NCBI RefSeq assembly: GCF_002953135.1
Contig: NZ_CP026372.1
Location: forward strand, 2,901,501 to 2,965,500
Length of the DNA: 64,000 nt
Source of the DNA: Sphingobium sp. SCG-1
GTDB lineage: Bacteria > Pseudomonadota > Alphaproteobacteria > Sphingomonadales > Sphingomonadaceae
Direction: 5' to 3'
The first letter of the stretch is position 1; every line of letters begins with the position of its first letter. Made by a program: the position numbers and the translations under genes. Of the stretch, positions 8,226 to 17,621 are shown one piece after another. The notes beneath the pieces were generated by a model. It saw nothing but the letters and a program-made list of their open reading frames with translations, was not told where the DNA came from and searched no databases.

Positions 8226-10237
8226 TATGCCGAACGGGGGGCACAAACGTCGCTGGGCCATTCTGGGGATTATGCCTCCTCCTGATATGCGCAGGCGGAG
8301 TGATTTGGTGGAGGATCGAGCATCCACCGTTGCCGAAGCTCTTCATTCCCACACGCCTTCCGGCGCAGACTGCCTGGGATCAATGGGGCGCGACATCGGC
8401 AGGCACGCGCTACACGCAAGCGGCGCAGATCGTGCCCGGCAATGTCGGTCATCTCCAGGTTGCATGGCGATATTCGACGGGTGAGCTTTCCCGCCGCCCG
8501 GAAGCTATGCTCGCCAACAGTACAAGTGAGACCACGCCGATATTGGCGGCCGGATCGCTTATCACCTGCACGCCTTTCTCCCGCGTGATCGCTCTCGACC
8601 CGGCAACGGGGCGGGAGAAATGGACCTTCGATCCGAAGATCGATCCGCGTTACAAGCTTCCCGATCAATATATTTGTCGTGGGGTGTCGCAATGGCGCGA
8701 TCCTGACATGCCGCTGAATAGCGCCTGTGCGCAGCGCATCATTCTCGCCACCGTCGATATGCGGCTGATCGGCCTGGATGCACGAACCGGACGGCTGTGC
8801 AGCCAGTTCGGAAACAACGGCACGGTCAAGGTCGATCCGGGCCGCCTGCACCACCCCGGCGAGGTCAAGCTGGCGGGTCCAGCGGCGATAGCGGCGGGCA
8901 GTATCGTAGTAGGCACGTCGGTGCTGGACAATGTGCGTGCCAATGCGCCGCGCGGCATCATTCGCGCCTATGACGTCCGGACGGGACGCGCATTATGGAC
9001 CTTCGACCCCATTCCCCAGACCGGCGGCAGCGACAGGGACTGGATGGGCAACAGCCGCCGCACGACTGGCGCTGCCAATGTCTGGTCGGTGATCTCCGCT
9101 GATGAGCGACGCGGCTTAGTATTCCTGCCGACATCCAGCGCATCGCCGGACTATTATGGCGGGCTCCGCCCCGGCGATAATAGGCACGCCAACAGTGTCG
9201 TCGCGCTTGACGCGCGGACTGGTTCTCTCGTTTGGGCACGGCAACTGATCCATCATGATATATGGGACTACGACACTCCCGCGCAGCCCACGCTTATCGA
9301 CATCGAACGCGGGGGGCAGGCGATTCCCGCATTGGTCCAACCGACGAAGCAAGGCTATGTCTTCGTGCTCGATCGCCGGACTGGCGCTCCGCTTTTCCCG
9401 ATTGACGAAGTGCCGGTTCCGCAGGGCGCGATGCCGGGCGAATGGCTATCACCAACGCAGCCACGTCCACGCCTGCCCAAGCCAATCGTGCCGCAATCCG
9501 TTAAGCCCGACGACGCATGGGGCTTCACACCGTGGGACCGCGGCAAATGCCGCGACCTGATCGCGCAATATCGCAGCGAAGGGTTGTTCACACCTATTAC
9601 CGAGCGAGGCACGATCACCTATCCCGCTGCCTCCGGCGGCGCAAATTGGGGCGCGGGCGCCATCGATCCCGTCCGGCAAATCTATTACATCAATTCCAGT
9701 CGGGTCGCGTCCGTCATCCGATTGCGCAAACGTGCGCCGGGGGCCGGCGGGACCGTCAAGCTCTCCGCAACCGAAGATGTGTCGCCAATGGCTGGCACGC
9801 CCTATGAAGTGAAGCGCGAATGGCTGCTCTCTCCATTGGGCGCGCCCTGCACCAAGCCACCTTGGGGTGGCCTGACAGCCATCGATCTGCGATCCGGTCG
9901 TACTTTGTGGGACGTGCCTTTAGGCACGATAAACAATAAGGTTGCCGTGCCGCTGCCGTTCGACCTCCGCCTTGGAACGCCTAATATCGGCGGCCCGATC
10001 GCTACCAAAGGGGGCGTGCTGTTCATTGCGGCCACCATGGATGGTTTTTTGCGGGCGATCGATATGGCGTCAGGAAAGGAACTGTGGCGCGACGCCTTGC
10101 CCGGCGGCAGCCAGACAACACCAATGAGCTACATGGCCGGTGGGCGGCAGTTCGTGGTCATTACGTCAGGCCAGCATATGTGGTTCCAGACCAAGAGGTC
10201 GGACCAGATCGTTGCTTATGCCTTGCCGATGAAATGA
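8222..10237 (+). CDS. Membrane-anchored PQQ-dependent dehydrogenase (quinoprotein glucose/quinate dehydrogenase type)
   Basis: About 671 residues: one N-terminal hydrophobic anchor (LCLLLICAGGVIWW), then an eight-bladed propeller with repeated A-D-x-x-T-G-x-x-W-like blade motifs (IALDPATGREKWTF, VVALDARTGSLVWAR, AIDMASGKELW). The DQWGATSAGTRYTQ and HHDIWDYDTPAQPTL segments match the PQQ- and substrate-site regions of the glucose/quinate dehydrogenase family. It would oxidise an alcohol or sugar-like group in the periplasm and pass electrons to ubiquinone. The only in-frame start is TTG at 8222; a better ATG at 8227 is out of frame, so a frameshift near 8236-8268 is possible. No PQQ synthesis genes are in the window. 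Confidence 0.88.
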   Translation: MICRTGGTNVAGPFWGLCLLLICAGGVIWWRIEHPPLPKLFIPTRLPAQTAWDQWGATSAGTRYTQAAQIVPGNVGHLQVAWRYSTGELSRRPEAMLANSTSETTPILAAGSLITCTPFSRVIALDPATGREKWTFDPKIDPRYKLPDQYICRGVSQWRDPDMPLNSACAQRIILATVDMRLIGLDARTGRLCSQFGNNGTVKVDPGRLHHPGEVKLAGPAAIAAGSIVVGTSVLDNVRANAPRGIIRAYDVRTGRALWTFDPIPQTGGSDRDWMGNSRRTTGAANVWSVISADERRGLVFLPTSSASPDYYGGLRPGDNRHANSVVALDARTGSLVWARQLIHHDIWDYDTPAQPTLIDIERGGQAIPALVQPTKQGYVFVLDRRTGAPLFPIDEVPVPQGAMPGEWLSPTQPRPRLPKPIVPQSVKPDDAWGFTPWDRGKCRDLIAQYRSEGLFTPITERGTITYPAASGGANWGAGAIDPVRQIYYINSSRVASVIRLRKRAPGAGGTVKLSATEDVSPMAGTPYEVKREWLLSPLGAPCTKPPWGGLTAIDLRSGRTLWDVPLGTINNKVAVPLPFDLRLGTPNIGGPIATKGGVLFIAATMDGFLRAIDMASGKELWRDALPGGSQTTPMSYMAGGRQFVVITSGQHMWFQTKRSDQIVAYALPMK

Positions 10238-11052
10238 TCGCCAGCGTCGCGCTCCGCACGATTATTAGAGGCTTTAGCGCCAATGGCGCTTAATGCGAGT
10301 AGCGCCTGCTTTTCCGTAAGCATTTTGATGTAGCTGCTGCGGACAGGATCATTCAGGACAAGGCAGGCGGTTTTCAGGAAGTTCGCGTGCAATTCAATGC
10401 GGCATTGGTCTCCATCGACAGCACCCACAGCCCAGCGATGATAGACCACGAACTCGGTCGCCACGAATTCCTGTGCAATCCGCTCCAGATCGAGATCGTC
10501 TCGCGTATGGCGTTGCACAATTTCCCGGTCCATCCAGTTACGAAAACGGTTATAGGCGACCGAGCCTAACTCTCGGATCGCAGCTAGGCGCGGTTCAAGT
10601 GAGAAATAAAACCCAATGACCACCCGCGCATATTCTGAATCGCGATGCATCTCCGACACCATCCAGTCGAGTTCTTCAAAAACGACATCGATCGTGTAAT
10701 CTCTCTGGCGGCGGGCGATGGAGGCACGCACTTCGCGCAGCCGATCGGAGACCGTTGCAAGGATGACGCCCTCCTTGTCGTCGAACAGCCGATACAGGGT
10801 TCTGGGGGCGACCTCTGCTTCGCGGCTAAGGCGGTCGATCGTCAGCGACTGTGTTCCCCCCTCGCCCAGAATACGATGCGCGCAGTCGATGATGCGCTGG
10901 CGCCGCTGTGTCATCATCGAACTGGTGTACTTGCGCCTCTGCTTCGGAACTACCTCTTCGGCCCGAACAGAGTTTTGCATATCGGGCGTAACGCGCTCTT
11001 TAGGCTTGGCTATCATATATTTGGAATTAGGCCGTCTGTCTTGAGCGTTCAA
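10216..11052 (-). CDS. TetR-family transcriptional regulator
   Basis: Up to 278 residues. The N-terminal helix-turn-helix is clear: RQRIIDCAHRILGEGG, then LTIDRLSREAEVAPRTLYRLFDDKEG, the standard TetR recognition region. The C-terminal ligand domain is not assignable. The first 25-45 residues are Lys/Arg-rich and lack family similarity, so translation may begin at ATG 10980 or ATG 10917 instead (the latter gives 233 residues). Its 3' end overlaps the end of the PQQ dehydrogenase gene by 22 bases on the opposite strand. It is the last gene of the reverse-strand run from 21329 and is a likely local repressor. Confidence 0.85.
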   Translation of the reverse strand: MNAQDRRPNSKYMIAKPKERVTPDMQNSVRAEEVVPKQRRKYTSSMMTQRRQRIIDCAHRILGEGGTQSLTIDRLSREAEVAPRTLYRLFDDKEGVILATVSDRLREVRASIARRQRDYTIDVVFEELDWMVSEMHRDSEYARVVIGFYFSLEPRLAAIRELGSVAYNRFRNWMDREIVQRHTRDDLDLERIAQEFVATEFVVYHRWAVGAVDGDQCRIELHANFLKTACLVLNDPVRSSYIKMLTEKQALLALSAIGAKASNNRAERDAGDHFIGKA

Positions 11053-11179
11053 CCTGCAATAGCTTCAACCCCATGGTCTTCACCGGGCAAGACAGTCATT
11101 ATCAATACGCGTGATAGTTGAGCAGTGATTTACCGACCAAGGGACTTCACTTCATCACGACAACCGCATCATTGCTTCA

Positions 11180-12268
11180 TCATTTCCACAATGCGTAAAC
11201 AGGGTCTTGAGGGTCCCTTTTGCCCCGAAGAGTAAGAGCGGCATAAATGCCTTCACCGATCTGCTCTGTCGCCGGTTCAACGCGGCTCCAGTCACTGACG
11301 AAAGTTCGCTCGGCGAATTTCCAGCGTCCTTCCCGTCGCTCGAACCGATCTATGTAGCGACCGCCCGTCAGTATCTGCGATGCCCCATCCGCCGTGGTCG
11401 CGATGGCAATCACATATGTCTCACCCACTGCGGCGTCGCCAGTAACATCGATCCACTGATTGGCGATCGAGTGAAATGTCTGCGCGAACGCCGTCCTGAC
11501 TATCTGGCAAATCTCCGAAGCGAAGCCCTGCCCATTGCCGTTGTACGCACCGCTCACAACAGTACTGTCGCTATGGAAGATGCTGGCGAGAAGAGCTTCA
11601 TCGGCACGATCCACACCCCGGCAATATGCCATGGTCAAATCCGCGATTTGCTGCCGCGAGATGACGGCGTCGGCGGCTTCGCGCGTGTACATGTCAGCCA
11701 TATTCATCGATGTATCTCCTGTCTCGGCTCGCCCTTTCGCCGCAGCCAGAGCGAGCAAGGCGATGCCTGGATCTGCTGGACCATGGCCGCCCGCAGGCAC
11801 GTGATGTGCGAGAGAATTGAGGCCCCCTGCGACATGTTCGCCGGGCCAGTTGACGTTGGTATCGAGTACATAAGTTCTATGATCTAGCCGCCAGCTCCCG
11901 TCCCGTTTGGCGTGCCGATCAAGATAGCGACCGCATACCAGCCGTTGCTTCATCGCGCCGTCTGCTTCAGGCGCCTGCACATACGCGATGACATAGCTCT
12001 CAGACCGGGCTTTTTCGCCCGATATTCGTATCCACATCTGGCCGGTTCGATGCAGCGTCACCGGCCCGGCCTTTTGCGCATCGGTCAGGATGGTCGCAAA
12101 CGCGCCTGCCGGCCCTGCGTAGAACCCGTAATCCACGCTAGCGTCATCATGATAGCAGTCGGCCAATAGCGTTTCGTCCGCCCGGTCAACGCCGCGGCTG
12201 TGCTGGGCAAGACGGTTGGCAATTTCCTGGATGTCGCCGACCTGAGTTATAGTGAGCGCCGCAGTCAT
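11180..12268 (-). CDS. Tandem SnoaL-like (NTF2-fold) protein
   Basis: 362 residues made of two similar SnoaL-type domains joined by a linker. Domain one (about 8-150) starts IQEIANRLAQHSRGVDRADE and ends RLDHRTYVLDTNVNW; domain two (about 205-345) starts ISRQQIADLTMAYCRGVDRADE and ends KFAERTFVSDWSRV. Both share the GVDRADExLLA helix and a GRYxDR strand. Relatives are usually single-domain, 130-180 residues, with either isomerase/dehydratase or unknown function. The start codon overlaps the stop of the upstream SDR (ATGA), so they are coupled. Linker residues about 150-200 are Ala/Gly-rich. Confidence 0.85.
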   Translation of the reverse strand: MTAALTITQVGDIQEIANRLAQHSRGVDRADETLLADCYHDDASVDYGFYAGPAGAFATILTDAQKAGPVTLHRTGQMWIRISGEKARSESYVIAYVQAPEADGAMKQRLVCGRYLDRHAKRDGSWRLDHRTYVLDTNVNWPGEHVAGGLNSLAHHVPAGGHGPADPGIALLALAAAKGRAETGDTSMNMADMYTREAADAVISRQQIADLTMAYCRGVDRADEALLASIFHSDSTVVSGAYNGNGQGFASEICQIVRTAFAQTFHSIANQWIDVTGDAAVGETYVIAIATTADGASQILTGGRYIDRFERREGRWKFAERTFVSDWSRVEPATEQIGEGIYAALTLRGKRDPQDPVYALWK

Positions 12269-13011
12269 CGCATCGTCTCGCCATTGTCTATGACGATGTG
12301 GGTGCCGGTGATCTGCCGAGACTCCTCGGAAGCCAGAAACAATACGAGATTAGCGACGTCTTCGGGAGCGCCCTGCCCCATCGCCTGAATCTGCTCCAGG
12401 CCAGCATCACCCTGCGGCAACTCGCCCAGCGCTCGGCGAGTCATGGGTGTGTCATGTGCGCCGGGCGCCACTGCGTTGACCCTGATCTTGTAGCCCTGCT
12501 CCTGACAATGCACGGCGATGCTTCTGGTCATGGCGATGATTCCTGCCTTGGCGGCGCTGTAGGCCGGGATGACGCCTATGCCTTTTAGCGCGGCCACTGA
12601 GGCTACATTGATGATGGACCCGCCGCCCGTTCTGGTCATCGCGGGCAAGGCGGACTTGCAGCCGAGGAAGCACCCTTCCACCATGACTTGCATCTGGAGT
12701 CGAAATTCCTCCAGCGTGCAGTCCTCCACATTGGCGAACCGCACAAGGCCGGCATTGTTGACGAGCACATCGAGTTTCCCGAAATGCGATATCGTTTGCG
12801 CCAAGACATCGTGCCACTGCGCCTCATCCCGAACGTCGTGCGCGAGAAACAGCGATCCGGGAATATCGGCGGCAGTCTGTTGGCCAAGTTCCTCCTGTAT
12901 GTCAGTGATGACGACCTTGGCGCCCTCGCTGGCAAGCTTCCGTGCGTCGGCGGCGCCGAGTCCGGATGCACCGCCAGTGATGAGCGCCACTTTGCCCTCA
13001 ACGCGTCCCAT
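12265..13011 (-). CDS. Short-chain dehydrogenase/reductase (SDR)
   Basis: 248 residues, complete. Cofactor motif TGGASGLG (12-19), NNAG at 85-88, and catalytic Ser138, Tyr151 and Lys155 (YSAAK). The Asp in VITDIQEE after the second strand suggests NAD preference (family rule). An SD (GGGAGAACGAA) precedes the ATG. It lies 24 bases after a TonB receptor gene and overlaps the tandem SnoaL gene by four bases, so import and oxidation appear to be co-expressed. Confidence 0.92.
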   Translation of the reverse strand: MGRVEGKVALITGGASGLGAADARKLASEGAKVVITDIQEELGQQTAADIPGSLFLAHDVRDEAQWHDVLAQTISHFGKLDVLVNNAGLVRFANVEDCTLEEFRLQMQVMVEGCFLGCKSALPAMTRTGGGSIINVASVAALKGIGVIPAYSAAKAGIIAMTRSIAVHCQEQGYKIRVNAVAPGAHDTPMTRRALGELPQGDAGLEQIQAMGQGAPEDVANLVLFLASEESRQITGTHIVIDNGETMR

Positions 13012-13035
13012 TTCGTTCTCCCGCCATAGGATTTT

Positions 13036-15318
13036 TTAGAAGTTGAAGGTCGCCGTCCCGCCGAATTGGCGCGGCGGGGCATATCCGGCAATTCCGCCAT
13101 AGCCGGGGGAGTCATAGACGGTGGAGATGTAGCGGCTGTCGAGCAGATTCCTCGCCCATAGCCCGAGCGACCAGGCGCGGCCTGCGGGATAATAAGTGAT
13201 GGTGCCATCCACCAGATGCGTCGGCTGTATCTTCGAACGCGGCGTATCGAGTATGGCCGTGTAATATTTGCTGCTGGTGTAGGCGTAGTTGACGTCGGTT
13301 ACGAGTTCCGCGCCATTGCCCAGCGGCACGACAAAATTGGCGCCGAACGACGCATTCCACTTGGGCGCATTTTGCAGGCGATATCCCTGCAAGTCGAGCG
13401 CTGCGCCGGAAAGCGGATCGATATAGGCAAACGTCTTGTACTTCGCGTCGAGGTAAGCCAGCGACGCGCGCAAAGTCATGCCCTCGACCGGGACGGCCGT
13501 CGTTTCCAGTTCGAACCCTTTGATCTCGGCTTTGCCTGCATTCAGGATTCGATTGCCCTGTGTACTGGTTGTTGAATCGAAGTAGATCTGCGCCACCTGA
13601 AGATCGCGGTAATTAGTGTAGAAGATGGCGAGGTTGGTGCGCAGACGGCGGTCCAGAAAGTCCGCTTTCACACCGACTTCAAAGGTATCGACGGTCTCCG
13701 GATCGAATGGCTCGCTGCCATCGGCCGGAACGCCTACACGACCAGTGAAGCCACCCGATTTGAAGCCGCGCGCCCAGCTTGCATAGAGCAGTCGGCGATC
13801 GCCCAAATCATAATCCGCGCCAAGCTTCCAGCCGACATTGTCCCAGCTCTCCGTGCCGCCGGTCGTGAACGCGCCGATCACCGTGTTGCCGATGCCGGTA
13901 TAATTGGATCCCGCCGGGTTGCCGATGCTGGTCTCCAGGCTTGGCGTAGATTCCGTTTTCTCGTGGGAGTAGCGAATGCCGGCCTGAAGCTTCAGGCGGT
14001 CGGTGACCTGCCAATAGCTTTGGGCGAATCCGGAGATCGAGTAATTATCCTGATCCTGCAAATTGATCTGTAGCAGGCCAGGCGCGGCGAACTGCAGGCG
14101 GTATGCCTGAATGTGATCGTAGTGGGTCTTGAGATAAAAGCCGCCGATGAGCAGGTCGATGTCGTCGTTGACGGCAATGTTGCTCCGCAACTCCTGGCTG
14201 AACTGCCAGCCGCGTGTCCGGCGGTAGGTGTCGTTCTTGAACTCGGGCGTTCCATCCTGATCAGTATATTCGACCAGCTTGAACTTCTTGTAGCCGGTAA
14301 TAGATGTGAGATCCCCGATCGGCGTGTTCCTGTAGTTGATGGTCAGGCCGCCCGTGTAGGTATCCATATTCGAGATGTCGGGCACGCTGTTGTTCGCGCC
14401 GTAATATTTCTTCGGCGCTCTGCACTGGCCGCCACTGATGCAGGGGCTGGGGTACATGCCGTCGACGCCCGGCTCTTCGAAGATCGCTTCACCCCGGTAA
14501 GAGCCATTGATGACGATGGGCGATCCGTTGCGGGCATTGACATACTCGCCCTGCAACGTCGCGTCGAAATCCGATCCATCGGGCGCGAGGCGGAGATAGG
14601 CGCGCACCGCATCCAGGTTCTTGCGACCAAGATCGGAGCCATCCACGACATTCGTGACCCAGCCCTTCCGCTGCGTGTGAATGCCCGCAACCTTAAGCGA
14701 CAACAGATCCTTGACCAAAGGCGCCTCGATCGATCCACTGAGGTCGAACCGATCATAGTTGCCGTATGCACTCTTCACGAACCCGCCGAACTCGCCAGTG
14801 GGCTGCGCCGTGACCACGTTCACGACGCCACCTGTGGTGTTCGCGCCAAACAGGGTTCCCTGCGGCCCACGCAATACCTCGATCCGGTCGACGTCATACA
14901 AGTCGAGCAGCGCGCCCATGCTGAAGAATTGCGGGATACCGTCGACCACTATGGACACCGTGTTTCCGGCATAGGGGTCTGGTTCAATGACGCCGATGCC
15001 GCGCACGGTGAACACCGCCGTCTGCGGTGTGTTCGCGAAGTTGTCGATCTGAACATTGGGTATCGTGCCTTGCAGAGCCTGCAATGTAGTGACCTGCGCC
15101 GCGCCGAGGCTCTCGCCGCTGACGGCCGTTACGGAGATCGGCACGTCCTGGAGATTTTCCGATCGCTTCTGGGCCGTGACGACGATGTCCCTAATGCCTG
15201 TCTCCGGCTCCGGAGCGGCAGCGTCCTGTGCGTAGGCAGACCCTAAGGTCAACGCCAGCGCGGAGATCGTCGAAAGCAGGCCAAGGCTCTTTCCGGCCAA
15301 CATTCTGGCAGTTCGCAT
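13036..15318 (-). CDS. TonB-dependent outer-membrane receptor
   Basis: 760 residues. A Sec signal peptide (1-30, cleavage after AYA) is followed by a TonB-box-like segment (IRDIVVTAQKR), the plug domain with LQDVPISVTAVSGESL and EVLRGPQGTLFGANTTGGVVNVVT, and a beta-barrel ending in Phe (TATFNF). The ATG at 15318 is preceded by AGGGAGAG; a GTG six codons upstream is less likely because it lies inside that SD. It would import a substrate for the neighbouring Rieske and SDR enzymes. No siderophore genes are nearby, so a carbon substrate is more likely than iron (inference). Confidence 0.95.
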   Translation of the reverse strand: MRTARMLAGKSLGLLSTISALALTLGSAYAQDAAAPEPETGIRDIVVTAQKRSENLQDVPISVTAVSGESLGAAQVTTLQALQGTIPNVQIDNFANTPQTAVFTVRGIGVIEPDPYAGNTVSIVVDGIPQFFSMGALLDLYDVDRIEVLRGPQGTLFGANTTGGVVNVVTAQPTGEFGGFVKSAYGNYDRFDLSGSIEAPLVKDLLSLKVAGIHTQRKGWVTNVVDGSDLGRKNLDAVRAYLRLAPDGSDFDATLQGEYVNARNGSPIVINGSYRGEAIFEEPGVDGMYPSPCISGGQCRAPKKYYGANNSVPDISNMDTYTGGLTINYRNTPIGDLTSITGYKKFKLVEYTDQDGTPEFKNDTYRRTRGWQFSQELRSNIAVNDDIDLLIGGFYLKTHYDHIQAYRLQFAAPGLLQINLQDQDNYSISGFAQSYWQVTDRLKLQAGIRYSHEKTESTPSLETSIGNPAGSNYTGIGNTVIGAFTTGGTESWDNVGWKLGADYDLGDRRLLYASWARGFKSGGFTGRVGVPADGSEPFDPETVDTFEVGVKADFLDRRLRTNLAIFYTNYRDLQVAQIYFDSTTSTQGNRILNAGKAEIKGFELETTAVPVEGMTLRASLAYLDAKYKTFAYIDPLSGAALDLQGYRLQNAPKWNASFGANFVVPLGNGAELVTDVNYAYTSSKYYTAILDTPRSKIQPTHLVDGTITYYPAGRAWSLGLWARNLLDSRYISTVYDSPGYGGIAGYAPPRQFGGTATFNF

Positions 15319-15359
15319 TGCACTCTCCCTTATCACATTATTTTATTGGAATTGGGCGT

Positions 15360-16697
15360 TCAGCGTCGCCCTTCGAGATAATCGTTGAGCACTTCATGGA
15401 AGAAGCGGACACGCGTTTCCTGCGCGGTCAAATAGGCGTCCTCATAGCCTTGCGAGTGCATGCCCTGTTGCTGCCCTTCGGCGAGCATCATGTCCTGATA
15501 GACGATCTGCCCCTCGATCTCGGGCACGCCGCGTCCATTGTCGAAGGCGCGGTGTTGCATCTCCGCCTCCCGCAGAGGCTGTGGTCCGGCCATGATAGAT
15601 TCCACTATCTTTTGTCCCGCTACGGGGAATGCCATGCACCACAGATCGAATGTGCATTTGTTGGGGTCCGTCGGATGCGGCTCCGTGCGAAAGAAGATCA
15701 GATTGTCGGGCAGGAAGGATATCGTAACGTTGGGGAAGATGACGGTATGGGGGCTGTCGGTGATCTCCTCGTCCGTCATATGCTCGTAGTGCAGATAGCC
15801 GCGCTCCTTCCACAGCCGCCGCTTGGCCGCTTTCAAGTCGAGCCAGCCCTGCATCGCCCTGGCTTCGTAATCAGGGTAGCTGGCGGGATCGATGTCCCAC
15901 TGACGCAGGATATAGTCGAAGGGATGAGGCTCGCCTTCCGGTAGCCGATCGCTGAGCGAGGGCCGCATCGGCTGCACCGTTCGCCCATGCCCGCCTGGAT
16001 ACATCTCATGCCGAGCGGTATCGACATCCTGATCGATCCACGGCGGCACTTGCGGGTGCGCCGTGCGCGTATGATAGCTTTCGCTGAAGTTATCGGTCGC
16101 GAATTTCCAGTTCGTATTGAGATCGATCTTCATCCAGAAAACGCGCACGGCCGTTTCCATCGGATAATTCTTGTAGATCTCCGGCATCGGCGCGAGATAA
16201 TCGAGTAAATCCGGCGCATTATCGTCCATCGTGTACCACACGAACCCGCCCCAGATGGCGCAGCGCAGTTCCTTCAGTTTCAATTTTCCGCAGGGATTGC
16301 CCTGTGGAAAATCATGGGCATCCTGCGCATAATTCAGCACGCCATCCTTGCCCCATACCCAGCCATGATAGGGGCACTGAAAGCTCTCAGCGGCGGCGCT
16401 GTCATTTACGAGACGCATCCCGCGATGGCGGCAACTGTTATAAAATGCCCTGATCGAACGATCGTCCTGCAGGACGCAAAAAACGCTCTCGTTCATGAAG
16501 TTGTGGACGACGTAGTCGCCCGGTTCTTCCAATTCAGCAGTGCGCCCCGCGACATGCCAGATGCGCGTCCACATCCGCTCCCACTCGCGCCGCATAAAGT
16601 CCTTCGACGTGTAGCGATCACCCGTGATCGGATCGCCACGCAGATTGGAGGGTTCACGACCATCAATCGTAAGGGGATGAATATCGGTTTGGCCCAT
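15360..16697 (-). CDS. Rieske non-heme iron oxygenase, alpha subunit
   Basis: 445 residues. The Rieske [2Fe-2S] ligands are Cys89, His91, Cys108 and His111. The catalytic iron site has DNFSESYHTRTAH with His209 and His214. The residue that links Rieske and iron centres is Glu206, where naphthalene-dioxygenase-type enzymes have Asp; a Glu here is known in the carnitine/choline monooxygenase branch. No beta subunit, ferredoxin or reductase adjoins it, suggesting a homomeric alpha-only oxygenase with distant redox partners. It lies between a TetR and a TonB receptor gene. It is similar along its length to the oxygenase at 42022-43365. Confidence 0.92.
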   Translation of the reverse strand: MGQTDIHPLTIDGREPSNLRGDPITGDRYTSKDFMRREWERMWTRIWHVAGRTAELEEPGDYVVHNFMNESVFCVLQDDRSIRAFYNSCRHRGMRLVNDSAAAESFQCPYHGWVWGKDGVLNYAQDAHDFPQGNPCGKLKLKELRCAIWGGFVWYTMDDNAPDLLDYLAPMPEIYKNYPMETAVRVFWMKIDLNTNWKFATDNFSESYHTRTAHPQVPPWIDQDVDTARHEMYPGGHGRTVQPMRPSLSDRLPEGEPHPFDYILRQWDIDPASYPDYEARAMQGWLDLKAAKRRLWKERGYLHYEHMTDEEITDSPHTVIFPNVTISFLPDNLIFFRTEPHPTDPNKCTFDLWCMAFPVAGQKIVESIMAGPQPLREAEMQHRAFDNGRGVPEIEGQIVYQDMMLAEGQQQGMHSQGYEDAYLTAQETRVRFFHEVLNDYLEGRR

Positions 16698-16812
16698 TAC
16701 TTCCTCCAGTCGCTGCGCGTGTGCGCAACGCCATTAAAACCGGAGATTTTCCGGGACATAATCCATCTCCGTTCTGCCGACTGTCCTCATCAGCTCACGG
16801 CTATGTTTTGCC

Positions 16813-17502
16813 TTAAATAGGTCGATCGTCCAACCTGTGAGATTGGTGAGGTTCGCCGGCAATGCGCTCGAGCCCAGCGGCGAAAAAACGGATGATCGCG
16901 CCCGAATTTCTGCCGATTGCATTGGACATGTGGTGATTTCGCGTCAGGTCGTCGAGGAATCCGGGATCCTGCACCATGAAGATGAGCGCAGCTTCCATGA
17001 TGTACATTCCAAAGAGGATTTCGCTCTCTGAGGTGTGTGGCATGAGCTTCTTTATTCGCTGTTCGAAGAGGTCGCTAACGACGCTCAGCTTGGCCAAAAT
17101 CGGCCGCAGTTCCGGCATCCGATAGGAACTCATCAGGTGCGACGTCATCAGGACATAGTGTCGCAACTCATGTCCCGGCGTCGACGCGATCGTGAGAAAC
17201 GGCTGGACGAACGCTGCAATAGTCTGCTCGATCGTCAGACAGCCTTCGGTTGATCCGTCGGCATCGGCGAAACTGTCGGAGATCGTCTGCTGGAGCAGAT
17301 CCAGTTTGCGTTCCATGGCAGCGCGATAAATCTCATGCTTGTTGCCGAAGTGATAGTGCGCCGCGCTGAGGCGGACATTTGCCGCATTCGCAATGTCACG
17401 CAGGGATGTGCCGTTATATCCATGCTCGGAAAACAGAACTTCGGCGGCATTCAGGATAACCTGTCGGGTGTCGGCCCCCTTGCTGGAATTCCTAACCGCC
17501 AT
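16813..17502 (-). CDS. TetR-family transcriptional regulator
   Basis: 229 residues. Helix-turn-helix at about 12-58: TRQVILNAAEVLFSEHGYNGTS and LRDIANAANVRLSAAHYHFGNKHEIY. The AHYHFGNK and the C-terminal layout match the TetR subgroup that responds to hydrophobic or acyl-CoA ligands, but the ligand cannot be told. It sits between a reverse SDR gene and the Rieske gene, the most likely targets. The short gap to the Rieske start contains a small inverted repeat, CCGGA-N5-TCCGG (16740-16754), a possible operator. Confidence 0.92.
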   Translation of the reverse strand: MAVRNSSKGADTRQVILNAAEVLFSEHGYNGTSLRDIANAANVRLSAAHYHFGNKHEIYRAAMERKLDLLQQTISDSFADADGSTEGCLTIEQTIAAFVQPFLTIASTPGHELRHYVLMTSHLMSSYRMPELRPILAKLSVVSDLFEQRIKKLMPHTSESEILFGMYIMEAALIFMVQDPGFLDDLTRNHHMSNAIGRNSGAIIRFFAAGLERIAGEPHQSHRLDDRPI

Positions 17503-17621
17503 TCGCCCGCGTCGACCTCATCCGGATACTGCCCTTTAGCAGGAGCTAAGGGCAAGTTTCCGGATTGTCACGAATCCTTGAGAGAAATTCTAACTGCTGC
17601 GCGGGGTTGCAGACGGCTTCC

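Noticed and set aside
14113..15246. Open frame of about 377 codons on the + strand
   Set aside because: Antisense to a clear TonB receptor; Arg/Ile/Val-biased with no motif.
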